From positions 64,804,716-64,868,715 of the forward strand of contig NC_081831.1 of assembly GCF_030867095.1 (NCBI RefSeq): 64,000 nt of DNA. Reading direction: 5' to 3'. This DNA is from Alligator mississippiensis (Eukaryota > Chordata > Crocodylia > Alligatoridae). This document shows, one piece after another, positions 40,101 to 55,100 of the stretch (its first letter is position 1; the number at the start of each line of letters is the position of its first letter). Both the position numbers and the translations under genes were made by a program. Below the pieces are notes generated by a model. It was not told the origin of the DNA, searched no databases, and saw only the letters and a program-made list of their open reading frames with translations.

Positions 40101-43100
40101 GGGTTTAATGCTCCAACAAATCATGTAATATCTTTGGAAATGTTCAAAATGAGCATTTTAAAAAGTTGCTAAAGGAATAACACTTTCCTGTTTGCTTTTT
40201 CAATTCTTTCCTTACTTATGAACAGTTAGTCGCTTTTGTGCGTCAGAGCGCTGCTCCTGGTAACTTATCCTACTGGAGTTGGCTGCCACATCATAGTTGT
40301 CTGGGTGTTATGTATTAATATTACATTATTTCTAGCCACTCCTATCTGAACCAAAATGTCTTTTGTTACTGACTTCATTCCTCCTACCACACATCACTGT
40401 GCACTAAATCAGTGTTTGAATTAGTGTTCTGGAGTCCAGCAAGTTCTCTGTACCGTTCAAATTTGTTGCAGTTCAATATTTGACGTTCTAGCAGATGATA
40501 ATATAGTTCAATTTATTCGTCTCTAAAAACACTTACTCAGTTACTTTCCTATTCTCCTTTGAACCTGATAAAGAAACAGTGAATTAATTTTTGATAAATG
40601 GAGACTTACTAATTAGATAAATAATGGTACTAGATTAATGGCTAGCTCTTACTTAATTTAAAATATTATGTAGTAAAACAACTCTCTCTCTACGATATTC
40701 ACTGAAGGTTGCAATCCAAGCTACAGGCTGAAGAACTCCTTTTAATAAAAAAAAAAAAAATGCTCTGCATCTACCATTATTAAATATTCTGACTGCCTTA
40801 TGCAGCCTGTAAAACTGTGGAATGAATAGCTGTGTTCCCACTTTCTCGGTAGGGTTTTTTTGGAGATATTTTTCTCTTGTAGTCACATAAGTTTTTTTTT
40901 CCTAGGGCGCCAATGCCTCTGCTTTGGAGAAAGAGATTGGTCCGGAACAGTTTCCTGTGAATGAACATTATTTTGGCTTGGTCAATGTGAGTGACTGACT
41001 TATTACTTTTTTGTGTGCTGTTTTCTGTTTTGGTCCTTCAGAAAATGACTGGAATTTCTTTGAGAACCTTATCTGTGGGTAGGTCTGGCACAAAGTGAGA
41101 ATCTGCTTAAACACATCTGTAATCTGCTTGCAACATTTTATATTTTCATTATTAAAAATAATATTTATTTTACATTCTTATTTTGCTGTACTTATGAGTA
41201 AAAAGTCTAAGAGAAGGACTCAGACTTGAGCATGTTTTAAATATAGGATCATAGTAATCAGAACTGGAAAAGGTCCATTAAATGATGTATGTAATGTGAT
41301 TTAAGATCTATCTTGGACATTAAAAATTGCCTAACTTATGATATAGCCACTAAATTAAGAATTCTGAAACAAATGCAACATTATAATAATCCTGTTGTTT
41401 AGGATAGGGGTTGGCGACACACAGCTCACAGGCTGGATCCAGCCCAAGAGCCACTGGATCTGGCCAACAGAGCCTTCTGGCTCTGCCCAGGCTGGGGCTG
41501 CACTGCTGCCATTTCTCCCCACCCCCTAATCCCTGGCTGCAGCATGGGTGCAGTTTCCAGCCAGTGGGAAACTGAGCTGGGGCTGGCTGTGCCTGGGCTG
41601 CAGCAGGGGTGGAGGGAAGGGTAGCAGCAGTGTAGACAACTGCCTGGCCTGGGTACATCTTCCCACTGGCTGGAAGCTGCAATCACTCCTCAGCCAAGGA
41701 ACAGCAAGGCTGGGAAAAGCAGTGATGGCACAGGCACAACTCCCAGCTGCCTGGCTGTGATGTGGGTGCAGGCAAACCCTACTTGCTGCTGACACACCAG
41801 CAAAGCCACCTGATCTGTGCTGGACTGCATCCTGGTCGCTCCAGTCCGTGGCTTGAAAGGTTGCCAGCCCCTAGTTTAGGACATCAGACTAGTGCTTTCA
41901 GATTGAGAAAGCAAGTATTGTACCTGATCTGTAGCATCCTTTTATTAATGACAGGATGTAGGAAATGAAAACACATATAATGATCACTAGGTATAATTCA
42001 TTTTTAAGGCAGAAGTACCCCTTCTGCCACTAATGGGTATTTCACATCAAAACTGAAGAACAAACTGAAAGTATTTTTGAATACAGTTAATGGATCTATT
42101 AAATATAGTTTGTATAGGGCTACATGTCTACAACCAAGTTTGATTTAATTGATTTTCATTTTGTCTCTAGAAGATGGTGTTCTCAGAGATTAACAATCTA
42201 AACACTCTGACTCATCTTCCTTACGTGTCATATTAACTGCTGTCCCAAGCCTGTTGAGATTTGTCTCATAATGGGAATGGAAGGCATGTTCAATTGCAAC
42301 ATAAATAGCAAAGCTATGGATAGTTTGAAGAAAAAATAGCATTCTAAAAATAACAACAAAAATAATGTTTTGCCGTCCACACACACTGTTCACAAGGACA
42401 CAGATGGCCAATATTACTGTACTTAATTTCCTGTCATGAATTCTTTGGGCACTCACTTTTCCATCCAACTCCATTGCCAATTCCCTAATTTTCTTCCTCC
42501 CAAATTATTCCCAGCCCTCACAGTATACTTTGAAATCAGCTGGATCATACAAAGAGATACAGATCAGTTTTAGCCCACTTTCTGAAACATAACATTTTCA
42601 ATTTTCAAGACTTTTGTCTTGAAAATGCAGCCTATGAGAACCCTTTGATGGGACATGTAAAAGTACTTTAAACTGAATTAAATTTCAAGAAGGTGAGAGC
42701 TAAATATCTTTACAAAGCTTGTTTCAGTGAAAGAGTTGTGTGGGGTTTTTTGGGGGGATGTTGTTTCTTTTTTTATTTTTTTTAATAGTTAAAAAAATTT
42801 CAAGCTATTTACTAGCCTGAGTTCTCCAGTCACATTTGCCTACATTTTAAAAAAATCTCTGCTGTCACTGTAAAAACATTTCTCTATAGTGAAAGAGGAA
42901 ACATTGAAATTCAGATGCAAAGTGCTGGTAGCTGTCAATCTGGCCAAACAGCAGAAACCCATCTAATTTATAATATATAAATGTTGGTTTTCGAGAGTGC
43001 TGGTCTATAATACAGATAGGTACAAAGTCAGTAGCTGTGGGTCTTGGACCCTTGGATGATATTCTGGCCCTGCTGAAGTCAGTAGGAGTTCTGTGGAGCC

Positions 43101-46100
43101 AAGATTTCATTCTTGGTTTGGTTTTACTTTTGTCCTTGAGGCTCCAATATAATATTTGTGGTATGTGCCTCTTGCATTAATGAAGTATCCAGCATGCTTT
43201 TGGATGCAATATCATTAAACTACAAACAAAAGGCAGATAGGTGATTGGAGGAAAAATATCTCATATGTTAATATCCAATAATCATCTAAGTAGTTGCTAG
43301 TAATAGAGCATATTTTTAAAAGAAGGAACATGTAGGTTTTTTTGTTTTGTTTTGTTTTGGTTTTAAGTTGACTGTTTCACCATATTTCTTAGGAGACTAT
43401 TACAATTACACAGCCTTTTACATCCTGCTTGTACAAAGCTTTTTTGTTAGTTTGTCTTATTCATGCTTTTGGTTTTGGATCTCTCAGTTCAACTTATTCG
43501 TTCTGTCCTGGATATTTATATCCTTTAAATGTTTGAAGACCTGTATAAAGTGTTTTTGTGTTTCTCTCCTAACTACACTGCATATTTTTACTTTTTCCCC
43601 AGTCCCCTATCATTCTTGTTTCTCTTCTTTGAATAAATTCTCTTCCTTTCACCTTCATGCCTTGGAAATTTGCACCAAATTGAGGCAGTATGCTCATACT
43701 AGTGGTGTGCACAGGGTCTATTTATTCCATTCTCTTGTGATTCCTGTGGGTGAACAGTCTAAAAATCCAAGTTGCCTGTTTGCTTTCTTGTTGTAGCACA
43801 AACTTTAGTGCCTACTATCATGTCTACATTCAGCAAAGCTCATTTCTAGGTTTCCACTTTCCATTAAATGAATGTGAGTTCTTTTCTTCTGAAAGTATTA
43901 CTTACCTGCTCTTCTCAGAGGAGTCTTGGTTTTTTTTTTTCCTCTGCCAGTGTTTTTAATTATTCCAGGTCCTATTTCTCTGTTCTCACTGGTGCTGGCA
44001 ACTCTTACCAATTGTCTATCTTCCACAAATTATGCTAATGTGATGCTTTTTCAGTCATGTGTATCAGTTAATAAAGATGTGACTTAGCCTGACTTGCACA
44101 TTTGTTTTGGTCATATAAATAGCAGTTCTAACCATCGTTTCCTTTTTCTTATATTTGCATAAGCTTCAGTTTGTATAAAGTATATACGGCTGTAACCTTT
44201 TGAGCTGTATGAATTAAACTCTGATTTTGTATTTGCCCGCTCAGCGAGTTGGCTGTCAGTGTTCAATCACCCTGCTATAGTAATTATATAAAATTCTGGT
44301 GAGCACTGGTAGCCATGTTCTCAGAGTACCACTTAATGTTATTATCAGCATTCTACACTCGGATCATCTGTACGTTAATTTTGTTTGTTTAAAATATTTC
44401 CCTCAGAATGCTCTTGAGATGCAGCATCTCATTACAGAAGGATCCTGGGGAATGGGAAACCTGGAATCACTGCTGGCTCCTTTGCAGAAGCAGTATTGCA
44501 CAATCTAGCCATTGTAAAATAAATGGCATGTGCTACCATAAACAGAAGAATCCAAACCAACAAAAACAGGCTATTTCATGTAGCTGTATAAAAGCATCCG
44601 ATTTTCATGGGTTAAACATTTCTCCTTGTTAGGCAATCTGGGATCCTTTGCATCTAAGACATTGCTTACCATCATTACTGTCCTTTTTTCTGTAATGACA
44701 CGGCCTTCAGATAAGGCAAATGTAAACCAGCTGCTCTCTAGATAGTTCCACATAATACTTCTGCCAATGTTTCACTGTAAAAGGTTGCATGTACTGTGAT
44801 ATATTGTACAATAGTATTAAAAGGGGTTTTGGTGTCCAATGAAGGCAAGACAAGGCTTTCTGAGTAAATCCAATATCTTTTATTAGATCAATTCAAATAA
44901 TTGTAAAACATCTTCTTAACAAGTTTTCGGGCACAAACACCTTTCTTCAGGCTGCGGAAGCATCTGCAGATGGTCTGTGCTCTTCCTGCCAAGAAGAATT
45001 TTTCTAACAATTTGAGTTGCTCTGTTAAGGTTCTTTGTGTAAATCTTTTGTCTGCCTATGTCTTTAGACCAACACGGCTACAACCTACACCCCTGAAACA
45101 ATGAAGGCAAATTATTTCACAGTTTTATCTTTGAACATTTCTTATTTTAGTATAGCTGATATGAAGGAACATGGTGATGCTTTCAGTTCCCATCTTGTCA
45201 TTTTGTTTGTTTGGCTTGTGTACCCTCCAAGAACTCTGTGGCCCCTCTTCGTATAGACCACAGCAGCCTCTGCCCTGCCTAGGACAAATACCTATATCCC
45301 ATGCTGTCCCTTGCCAGTTTTACCTGCCTGGGCGAAGTTTGGAAACAGCCATAACTTGAGCCAGATATTAGGATTCTTTCAAGAAACTAATTGTATTACA
45401 ATTCATTTAATTTACCAAATGAATTAATTTTACTACCACCTACACTACACAAGAAAACCCCTGCAGATAATAAAAATGGTAACAGTAGTATCCATCCTCC
45501 ACAGCTTTGAGAAAGGTATTACTGGTATGTCCTACCTCAGCTCTCATAATGGAGAAGGCTTACTTTTTAATTTCCCCAGCCTGCTGGAAACTGTGACCAT
45601 AATTTGAAACTAGCAGTGATTTTTCTTTTGTCTGCCCATACCAAGCCACCATCCTGGGGCTTCTTTTCCAAAACTTTTTTTTTTGAGTGGGTGGCTGGGG
45701 AATGAGGGAATGCAGGGAGAGGAGGGGAGAAGCCTTTTGAGGTATATTGAATTAGGACCCAAAACGTTGCTTTATAAAAATCTTGGTCTGTGAATCTTTG
45801 CCTGTTCATTTGATTCTCAGTGGGTGTCCATCCACTGTTCTTTTCTTTCTCTCTCTGTTTTTGTTTGGTTTGGTTTGGTGTTTTACTGTTGGGTAGACTA
45901 TTAATAGCATCATTGGCATTCCCCACTCAAACTTGAAGATACCCGCTGATACTAGTAGTATTTTTATTAAAGCAACATAAAAAACTCTTTAGCATTTATT
46001 TAACAGCCGCCAGATAAGCTTTTGGGGTAGAGAGGGGGATGTTTTGTTGTCTGTTTTGTTTTTTAATTGAGAGCTGCCCACAAGAGCATCACCCATAAAA

Positions 46101-49100
46101 ATAAGCCTCCTCTTCTCACGTTAATATTTATGTATTTAATTGGTGGAAAAAATCAATAGTCTTATGCTTTACCATCAATACCGATATTGTGCTTCTAAAT
46201 TGATCATCGCTCAGAATGCCAAATTTCATAAATACAGTTAGTATTACAAATGGCACTATGAAGCTAAAAATTGTATGCAGAAAATATTTTTGTAAATACC
46301 AGATACAATCGATATAATATGTTAAATATCTGAAATAAGTTTCTCACTTGCTTCTAATAATTTATGCTCTTTTGTTTCTTTCACTTTTCTGTCTTTGGAC
46401 AGAGAAATTGTCACTCTTTCTTGAGGTTTCTCACACTGTTGTGTTAGGTTTCCAGTATTTAAGGTGTAATATCTTGATTAAAAAGTCAATTTTTAGTTTT
46501 ATAAATGTTTCTTTACCTATTAGTCTTTGTAACACCTCCTGTCTTTGCAGTAGCAATCTTAATGTTCTCTTGTTACTTTGTAACAGACATAATGTGAAAA
46601 TGTGTATTTGTTTCTTTCTTGGTTTGTTTTAATCAGTTTGGCAATACCTGCTACTGCAACTCAGTCCTACAGGCACTTTATTTTTGTCGTCCGTTTCGGG
46701 AAAAAGTTTTGGCATACAAGGTCCAGCCCCGGAAGAAGGAAAGCCTACTTACGTGCCTCTCCGATCTCTTCAATAGCATTGCCACGCAAAAGAAGAAGGT
46801 GGGGGTCATCCCTCCCAAGAAATTTATTTCTCGATTGAGGAAAGAAAATGGTAAATGAATAAATGAAGTACTTGCAAATTTCCATATTGGATATTCAAAC
46901 TGCACATTGATATGTGACAGTAACTTTCTTTTCAAGTGTATCTAAATTGACTGACTTTTACAAACTTTAGCAACCAGATATTGAAAGGTTCTGGTCCCAA
47001 TTTGTGATTCAAGTTTTCCCCACTTTTGTGGTATAAAGAAGGACCTGATGTCCTTGTAGGTGGGTTTTCCTGTTGCATCCATTTTAGTACAGGTCAAACA
47101 CATGGTAGAATATATGCCAAGAACTCACAGTACTCTGTGTCCAGACTCCCTCTTCTTCTTCTCTGCCCCAAAGTAGTTACCCAGGGTAACTTTTTGCATT
47201 TTTGGCAGTCAGCACCCATTAAACTGGAGAGCTGAATTAAGTTTTATAAACTTGCCTTTCTTGAAAAGCTAAGAATTAGGAGGAGTAATCTAGAGTACAT
47301 AAACATCACTGTTAGAGTGGTATCATGCATGTTTTTTTTTATAGCAACTTCAGTCGTATATCCCAAAATGATCTGAACAGTTCAGTAATAGCTGTGGCTT
47401 AGAAAAATTCTTGATTATAGATGAGAGTAGTACCCATGCAGTGATTCCCATGAGCAGTTTAACATGGCATTGTTAGTTTTAGCATATTACGCTCTTTCAT
47501 TCTCCCAAACCTCTTCTTTCCAGAGTTGTTCGATAATTATATGCAGCAAGATGCACATGAATTCCTAAACTACTTACTAAACACTATTGCTGACTTGCTC
47601 CAAGAAGAGAAAAAGCAAGAGAAACAGAATGGCAAACTCCAGAATGGCAGCATTGAGAGTGAAGAAGGGGAAAAGACTGATCTCACGTGGGTCCATGAAA
47701 TCTTCCAAGGAACACTAACTAATGAAACCAGATGTCTTAACTGTGAAGCTGTACGTTTAAAAACCAAACTGAAAAAACCCTTTTTTATTTGATTTTCAAA
47801 GGTCTTCAACCCTTTTCCCCTAACTCTAAGCAGTTTTTCATTTATGAAGGTAGATGAAATAGAACAATGTGTGTTCTAATTAAAAAAATAGAACCTAACC
47901 TATTTTATGACTGTATCAGCTGTCCATTGAAACTAATACTCGTTAAGGTATGTTTCATCCATCATCCCCTTCCTGCTTTCCCCACAGCAATCTGTGCCTG
48001 GCTGATATGAGCAGTTTTTTTGTCTTCACATAATTTTTTGGCAAAGTGATGGATAGTGTACGTTGTTTTTATATGAGAGTAACTCACCATTATTTTACCT
48101 GTTGCAATAGCTGAATATAATAGTATCTTAAGTTAAAAGGATGAATTTCTGGGTGTTGATCAGTACTCATTTGAAAACAAAAAGCATGCCAGAAAGACTA
48201 AAACTAAAAGAACCAAATGACCTTTAGGCCAAAAATTTTGTAGTTAGCTACATAGTAATGAAATCCTAGCAGAGGAGAGAAAAGAGAAATGATAAAAATA
48301 TCTGGCACTAATGCTTTCAAGTAGCTCTCAGTGTTAAAAGTGTTTCTGAGTCTAAAATTATGGCTATATTCTGAACCGAGACTTTGTACAAATTTCATTA
48401 TGGGGTTATTCCAGACTTTGAGCCGAATTGTAATTAATGCACAGATCAGAAGATGGTTTTCCCTACTGCCAGTATTTCTGTCTCAGGAGCTGAATGAAAA
48501 TCCATCTTTCTTTCTGCTTTTATACCATCCCTATATTGGAGAAATACAGCAGATAATTTCACCAACCTGCAAAATAGGTTGGAATCCATTTTAAGTCTGC
48601 AAGAGAACTCACTAGTAAAAAAAATTACCAGTGAAGTAAGCAGAAGTGTTTAAGGCAATGTCTGTTCCCCTTCTGGGCCAAATCCAGGACCACTGGATAG
48701 ATATTATAGCTAACTGTGTGTGGCCCTGAGCACACACCAAAGATGCCTGAGTTGGAGCACAGCCCCTGGGGTATGCAGTCTGGAGTGCACCAACCCAGTT
48801 ACACTGCCTAATTTTCAAGTTCTGGTGCACATAAGGTAGGTTCCTGTGGGCAGGTGCCATACACATCAGGTGGCAGTCCCAGGCTTGTACACAAGCCCCT
48901 GAGGGTACAAGGGAGATGGAAATTTTGTGGAGGGAGGAAGCAACCTTTTCTTATTTAGTCTTTTTGGGGACTGTTCTGATTCAGGCTGTATCTGTATTTC
49001 TAGAATTGTTCAAAAAAGAGCCCCTGAGTGCATTCATCAAACTATGAGATGTTCTCATTTCTCTCAGGACCTGTGCCTTTTCAGGTGTGTTAAACCATTC

Positions 49101-52100
49101 TAAATCTGCCAGATTACAAGCTGCTATGATTTATTTCTCCTTATTTTTTCAAGGTTAGTAGCAAAGATGAGGACTTTCTGGACCTTTCGGTTGATGTGGA
49201 ACAAAATACATCAATTACTCACTGCCTAAGGTAAATGAAAGAGAGACTCTGTGGGTATATGGAAAGGACACCAGTGCACACATTCAGAGCAGAATGTCTG
49301 GTTTAACTATCAAATTGGGCAACAGTTAATGTTCACAGCTTACTGTGAAATTTTTCTGCTCACAATCCTGTTGTGTGTCATTTCGTTAACGCTGTAAGGA
49401 AGTATCCATTTAGTCAGATCTAATAAAGCTGCTGATTTCTTAGTATTCTTGGGTACATCAACACTTGCACTTTACTGCGGAGTAGACTAATTAGCTGCAC
49501 AGGAAAACGTCACTGTCTACACACACACACCAGTATTAGGGCACAGTACACTAATTAACTCCACAGTCGGAGACAGTACTCTCTTATGGCAGAGTAATTA
49601 ACTGTGCTGAAAGACTTGTAGACGATGACTGGGCAGGGGTCTGACTCCTGGCTGCTGCCTAGCCACAGCTCCACAGGTTATGCACCCTCATGCTGCAGTC
49701 AGCCCCAACACCACCATCTGGAGCCTGGGACTGACTTCCTGTATCCCCCCAGCCCCCCACCAACCTGGGCCTGCCCCATCCAGCCTCAAATTGCTGCCAT
49801 CCCAGGCACACAAGTAGGTGCTGTGCTTGGGAGCAATCTGTTCTGGCTCAAGCAGCTCCTCAGTTTATTGCTTCACCTTAATTCCATGTGTAGATGCACC
49901 CAGTGTGTGTTTCGTAGTGGGAACTCAGAATAGGATGTATCTTTTTGATGGGGATTTGAAGGGCTACTTGATTTGTATAAGTTTTAGCAAAGTTAACTCC
50001 ATGTATTCAGAATATTTTTCCCCTTCATTTTGCTGAAATGCTTTTGATCTTTGCCAGGAGAGGGTTGAGTTTCTTGGGTTAGGTGTTGTTAGAATTCACT
50101 GCTCTAGAATTCACTCTTTTTGGGGGGGTGTCTGGCAATGCCTGTGCTTATCAAATGTAAGGATGCTTTGCAAGATGCACATTGAACCTAGGTTTTTAAT
50201 ACCAGGTATGGGTTGTAATGATGACTGAAGGTTGGGGAGTGATTTGATCATGTGGCCAAATGATAGTTAATGATCATGGGTTTTAATTTTTGTACCAGCA
50301 CCTGAATAGAAATGTGAAATAGATAATGTTACAAACAGTCATGGTCAGATACCAACCAGTTTATGTATGGAAAGAAGCCACGTTCAAGAAAGAAACAGAT
50401 ACCACAGGGGGACAGATAAAAGTAAAAGTAGTGGCTTGGAGATGCCCTAGTTTGAAAGAGGGGACTTTTCATCATTTCTCGTACAGGTTTCTTTTGCCTG
50501 ATGTTAGTAGGGTAGTAGCTGATAACCAGATGGAGATGACTGAGTTTTCCTGGGTTTTCTGAGTTTGACTGAGTTTTCTAGTTCAGTGTTTTTTTTGCAT
50601 TTAATTTCCACAGGGGGTTCAGTAATACTGAGACTCTATGCAGTGAATACAAATACTACTGTGAGCAGTGTCGCAGTAAACAGGAAGCACAGAAAAGGTA
50701 AGGTTAGGTTACCCTGGAACATGATGATGCTTTCTTGGTGCTGGCAGGCACCTGCATAACTATACATTGTTAATCTAGTAGTGTTTCTTAACACGTTCTG
50801 ATTGAGGGTGTTGTGCTTTCTTTTCTCTCTCATAATCAAAGGAGAAATCAGTAGGTCAGTTTCACATTTTTCCTGTCTTACCCAGCATACTATTGTAAAT
50901 CCATCTTTTACACTTCTTAGTTAATAGCAGTTTGGATACAAGGGCAGAGGCTTATTCCCTTTCACTTCCGTGATGTTGATATAGATTGTGTCTAGCACTG
51001 GCAACCCTCTGTCTTTCATCCAAATGTCAGTTGTATTATAAATCTTTCCCACTCTTCCTAGAGTTACATTTTTTTGTGGCAGCAACCTTTCTGCCTTCTA
51101 GCTAGATTATTTTTTGGGAGAAAAAAATTCAAGGGCTGCGTTGTAACATGTTTTCTTTTGTTTTTTATGGTCCAGAATGAGAGTGAAAAAGTTGCCCATG
51201 ATTCTAGCTCTGCACTTAAAGAGGTTCAAATACATGGACCAGCTGCATCGATATACCAAACTCTCCTACCGTGTAGTCTTTCCCTTAGAGCTTCGGCTTT
51301 TTAACACTTCAGGCGATGCTACAAACCCAGACAGAATGTACGACCTTGTGGCTGTAGTTGTTCACTGTGGCAGGTATGTCTCATGCTTTTAGAGATTTAG
51401 GTGAATTTCCATGAGAATTGCACTGAATTGGTCTTTCATGTTCTACTCTATGCCACTGCAAGGAGCACTCTTAGTAACTCAGCTAATCTATTGAAAGGAT
51501 AAAAAGTGGTTCAATAGTTTTAAGTCTAACACTTTTTGGAAATTCTTTTATACTACTTATGCCTTTTCATAGTCTCATGCTTGCTGGGCTTTTTATTTAT
51601 TTATTTTTATTCAGCTTAAAATATGCTAAAATTTCATTCACGCAGGCCTTGTCCCAGCAAAACAGGAGAGGAATCAAAAACTACAAGTGAGCAAAATAAC
51701 ATAAAAGGAACTGTTTAAAAACTGTTACTAAAGTGGAATTTGTACATCCCATCTTGGTACTTGATAAAATTTTCTTTAAAAAAAAATGGTGCCACCAAGT
51801 GGCTAAATTACATACTTCTGATTTTATTTTTTTTTTAAACAGCTACGTAATTTTGACCTCACCGGTTTGAAACTGATTTAAAACCATTGCAAGTAGTAGT
51901 TTGGTTTTTTTTTAAACAGTACACATAGGGAAAAGCACTCAAAACATTGGTTTGTCAGGAAAAGTCTTACACTTTTAAGAGAAGCCAGAAAAAAGTGTTT
52001 AAAACTGAAATACCTCTTGAAAGGTAAATCTTAAAATAACTAGAAGTCTGGTGCAGTGTCTTTATAGAATATCAGAAATATTTGAAAAGCATCAGTTAGG

Positions 52101-55100
52101 AAAGCAGAGGATCAACAAAATCAGTACACTGGTGTTGAAAGTATTAATGATAAATCTGTGCTATACCTAATTCTAATCTGGATGATATTGTGAAACCACT
52201 CTGCTGCGGTCACATTATTGCAGCGGCAATTTGCTCAGATCCCAACCTTGCAGGTTTTTAATGTGGAAGCTAAACCTCTAAGATTATACTTGTGTTCATT
52301 GTAATAACCTTCAACCATGGCACACAAAAATGGTTATAGGGAGGATTTTTGTTTTACCAAATGACTCAGGAGTTCTGCAAAGCTGCTGTCTTGTAAACCT
52401 GGGGCTTTTTCAATGAATCAGCAGTTTTTGCTATTTTTAACACTTATCAGGCTGGCACTTACCAATTTATTTTCTGATAGTTTTAGATTTTTCAATACAT
52501 CTGTTAAAATACTTTTATGGTTTCGCTCATTCATTTACTTAGACAAGCTTTTATTTAAAAGTAGGGAAAGCATTAGGCAAACATAAAATAGCTATTGTTG
52601 TCTGGAATATTATATTATTTTCCTTTGAGGACACAAGTTTAACGCATCATTGGTCTCCCTTTTTCTGGCAGTGGTCCAAACCGTGGACATTATATCACCA
52701 TTGTGAAGAGTCATGGCTTTTGGTTGCTGTTTGATGATGACATTGTGGAGGTAGGCATGCAGGTTACTTTTTTATGTCCTCAAATCTGTGTAGATAGCAT
52801 GATTTTTGGCTATATGCAAGGGTTCCTTTTTAATTTCTAAGATATTACTTTGTATCTGTAAAAGGATTTTTAGCAGTGGCTGTACAGAAGGGTTCTCAAA
52901 GTTCTGACTTCCACAAAAGTAAGTTTTGTGTTTTACAGAAAGGCTTCTTGTATGAATTGCCTGGAGAAACCCAAACCTAACTGAGGGCTGCATTGACAAC
53001 TGGGCAGAAGCCCTCAAGATTATGGCTCTACAGTCTAAAATACCTTATACGAGCTATAACTTCAACTTTAGGGGTGTAAAACACTAGTTCAGTTTTCTCC
53101 ACCTCTTTTTTGCTCTATCTTAGGACCAATAACTATATCATCATGCTGATTTTGACAACATTTTGCTTTTATGTTGTAAAAGGAAATTAAGAACCACAGA
53201 AATTGAAAAACTTTTTTGGCATATAACTAATTTAGATACCAAATTATCCATATAATGTTTGGACTTTTAGCTGTAGTGTATGTAAACATGTTGGTAAAAC
53301 AAGTATTCTGTACTTTACAGAATACTTGACCTATAAATAATGTGCATCTAAAATGTACATGCTTCAGATAGAGACACCATCTTACACCCAGCTCCTACTT
53401 ATCGTGTGGGAGCCCAAATGAGGGATATTTTTTTTAAAGCTGCTTTTAAAAATGAATGTTTGTCTCTTGTCTTTTATTAGAGCCATTTCTAAAGATCTAA
53501 GTCCAAACTTTGATTAATAAATAAGCAAAATTTGTTTATCCACATCTGAATACCAGTGATGATATGGGAGAATTTTCAGAATTCTTTTTGATCCATCACT
53601 AGCTTCAAGTGCTACGACGTGACTTCTCAGTGCTGTGCCACACATCATCTCTTCGTATCCTTGGTTGATCATCCTCTTCTTTGATGGCACACCACCATTC
53701 CCTCTACAGTTATTGACTCAAAGTTATTTCCCTTCATACAGCTGGTCTTAGCAAAGTATGTTTCTTAATTTCCACAATAGACCACTTTTCTCCAATAAGT
53801 TTTCTAATATAAGCAGTTATTCTTTCTGTCTGGAGATAAGCTTGTCTATAATCTTTAAAAGTAGATGTAAAATAGCCTTCTTACTGTTTTCTTTCATTTA
53901 TTCTCAATCAGTGACTTCCACGTTATCTCTTTCTCTCTGGTCAGAACAAAATTTCTCATTATCTGCAAACACTGACAATTTTTTTGGATCTCTCCAAGAG
54001 CAGAACGGTTTGATCTTTTGTATGTGTGCTGGTGTGTTTGGGGCAGTAAACTTGAGGAGTTCTGACTATGAACACACTGTTACAGATTTGTTTGAGAGAT
54101 GCTTTTTTTTTTCCTAATCTCTTTCTTACCTTAGTCATGGTTTAAAGTAACATGACATTTAATTGTTACAGTACTACCTAGTTGATTTGAAAATAGCACA
54201 TCCCTTGTGTAAGGGATTCCCTCTAGTCTTCACAACTGTTGGGTTAGAAATCTAGTTTTTCATGTTGCGAGGTAAGGGAAAACTTTTCCCCTTACATATG
54301 CAAGTCAGCTTCTGTAGAACTAGTTTTCATTTCAGAATGATTTCTTTCCCATGTAGCTCTGAAGGCAAAAGCTTGAAAAATTGAGGGTTGAGGGGATTTA
54401 GCACAGTCTGGTTCAGTCTGTTGTGAAGAAGGTGATTCCTACCAGGCTGTGTCCCTGACCAGGGCCATCCCTATGGGGAAACGAATTGGGGCGACCACCC
54501 CAGGCCTTGCACTGTGGGGGGCCCCGCGGACAGTGCTGTACAGGCCCCGCTGCTGCCACTGGCCACCCCCACCCCTCAGCCCTGCACAGGCTGATATGCC
54601 TCATGCCCCGCACACCCCTAGGAACAGCTCTGTCCCTGACCTCTTCTCACATTTGTCTTCATATTGGCATTTGTCTAATAAATACCTGATAAATGTGAAG
54701 ATTGCCCTCATGCTGGACTTGGAAGCAGTTCTCTCTTCTGTCCCCCTACAGCACCCTTGAATATGTGCTTGTGGGGATCATCCTAGCTATGGAGATAGAA
54801 TGGTCTCTGCTACTCCGCTTGCTCACATTTCAGGCAGCTAGAATAAGGTTGCCTTTGAAGCTTTGTCTATTCTACCCCTCCCCATCCCCCAATCCCTTCT
54901 TTGGTCATTTTATATGAAGTAGCTCAGCTCCCTGCTGCTGCTTTAGCTTTTGTGAGCAACAGCAAAGTAAAACTGAACAGATTCCTGTCAGGTTCATAGT
55001 TGCCCACAGGAGTTTAGATATCAGCTCTGAAGCTGACCCAAGTAGTTACACTTTCGGGCTATTGCTGCTTGACATCGTAGAGCTTCTTCAGGAAATAGCC

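Larger units (their letters stand above)
10197..40905 (+). other. USP12-like intron 1 (30.7 kb)
   Basis: Donor GTGAGC, acceptor TTTTTTCCTAG. No internal coding exon is recognised. The intron is filled with old CR1 and hAT-type insertions listed separately, a large GT-rich hAT element, a foldback element, and AT-rich stretches without a recognised feature. Two relatively repeat-free stretches (14330..14580, 36600..36960) could be regulatory. Confidence 0.85.
40987..46636 (+). other. USP12-like intron 2
   Basis: 5.65 kb, GTGAGT to AATCAG. It contains the hAT element at 41405..41873 and the retroposed repeat at 44849..45098. The rest is AT-rich and no other exon is recognised. Confidence 0.85.
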
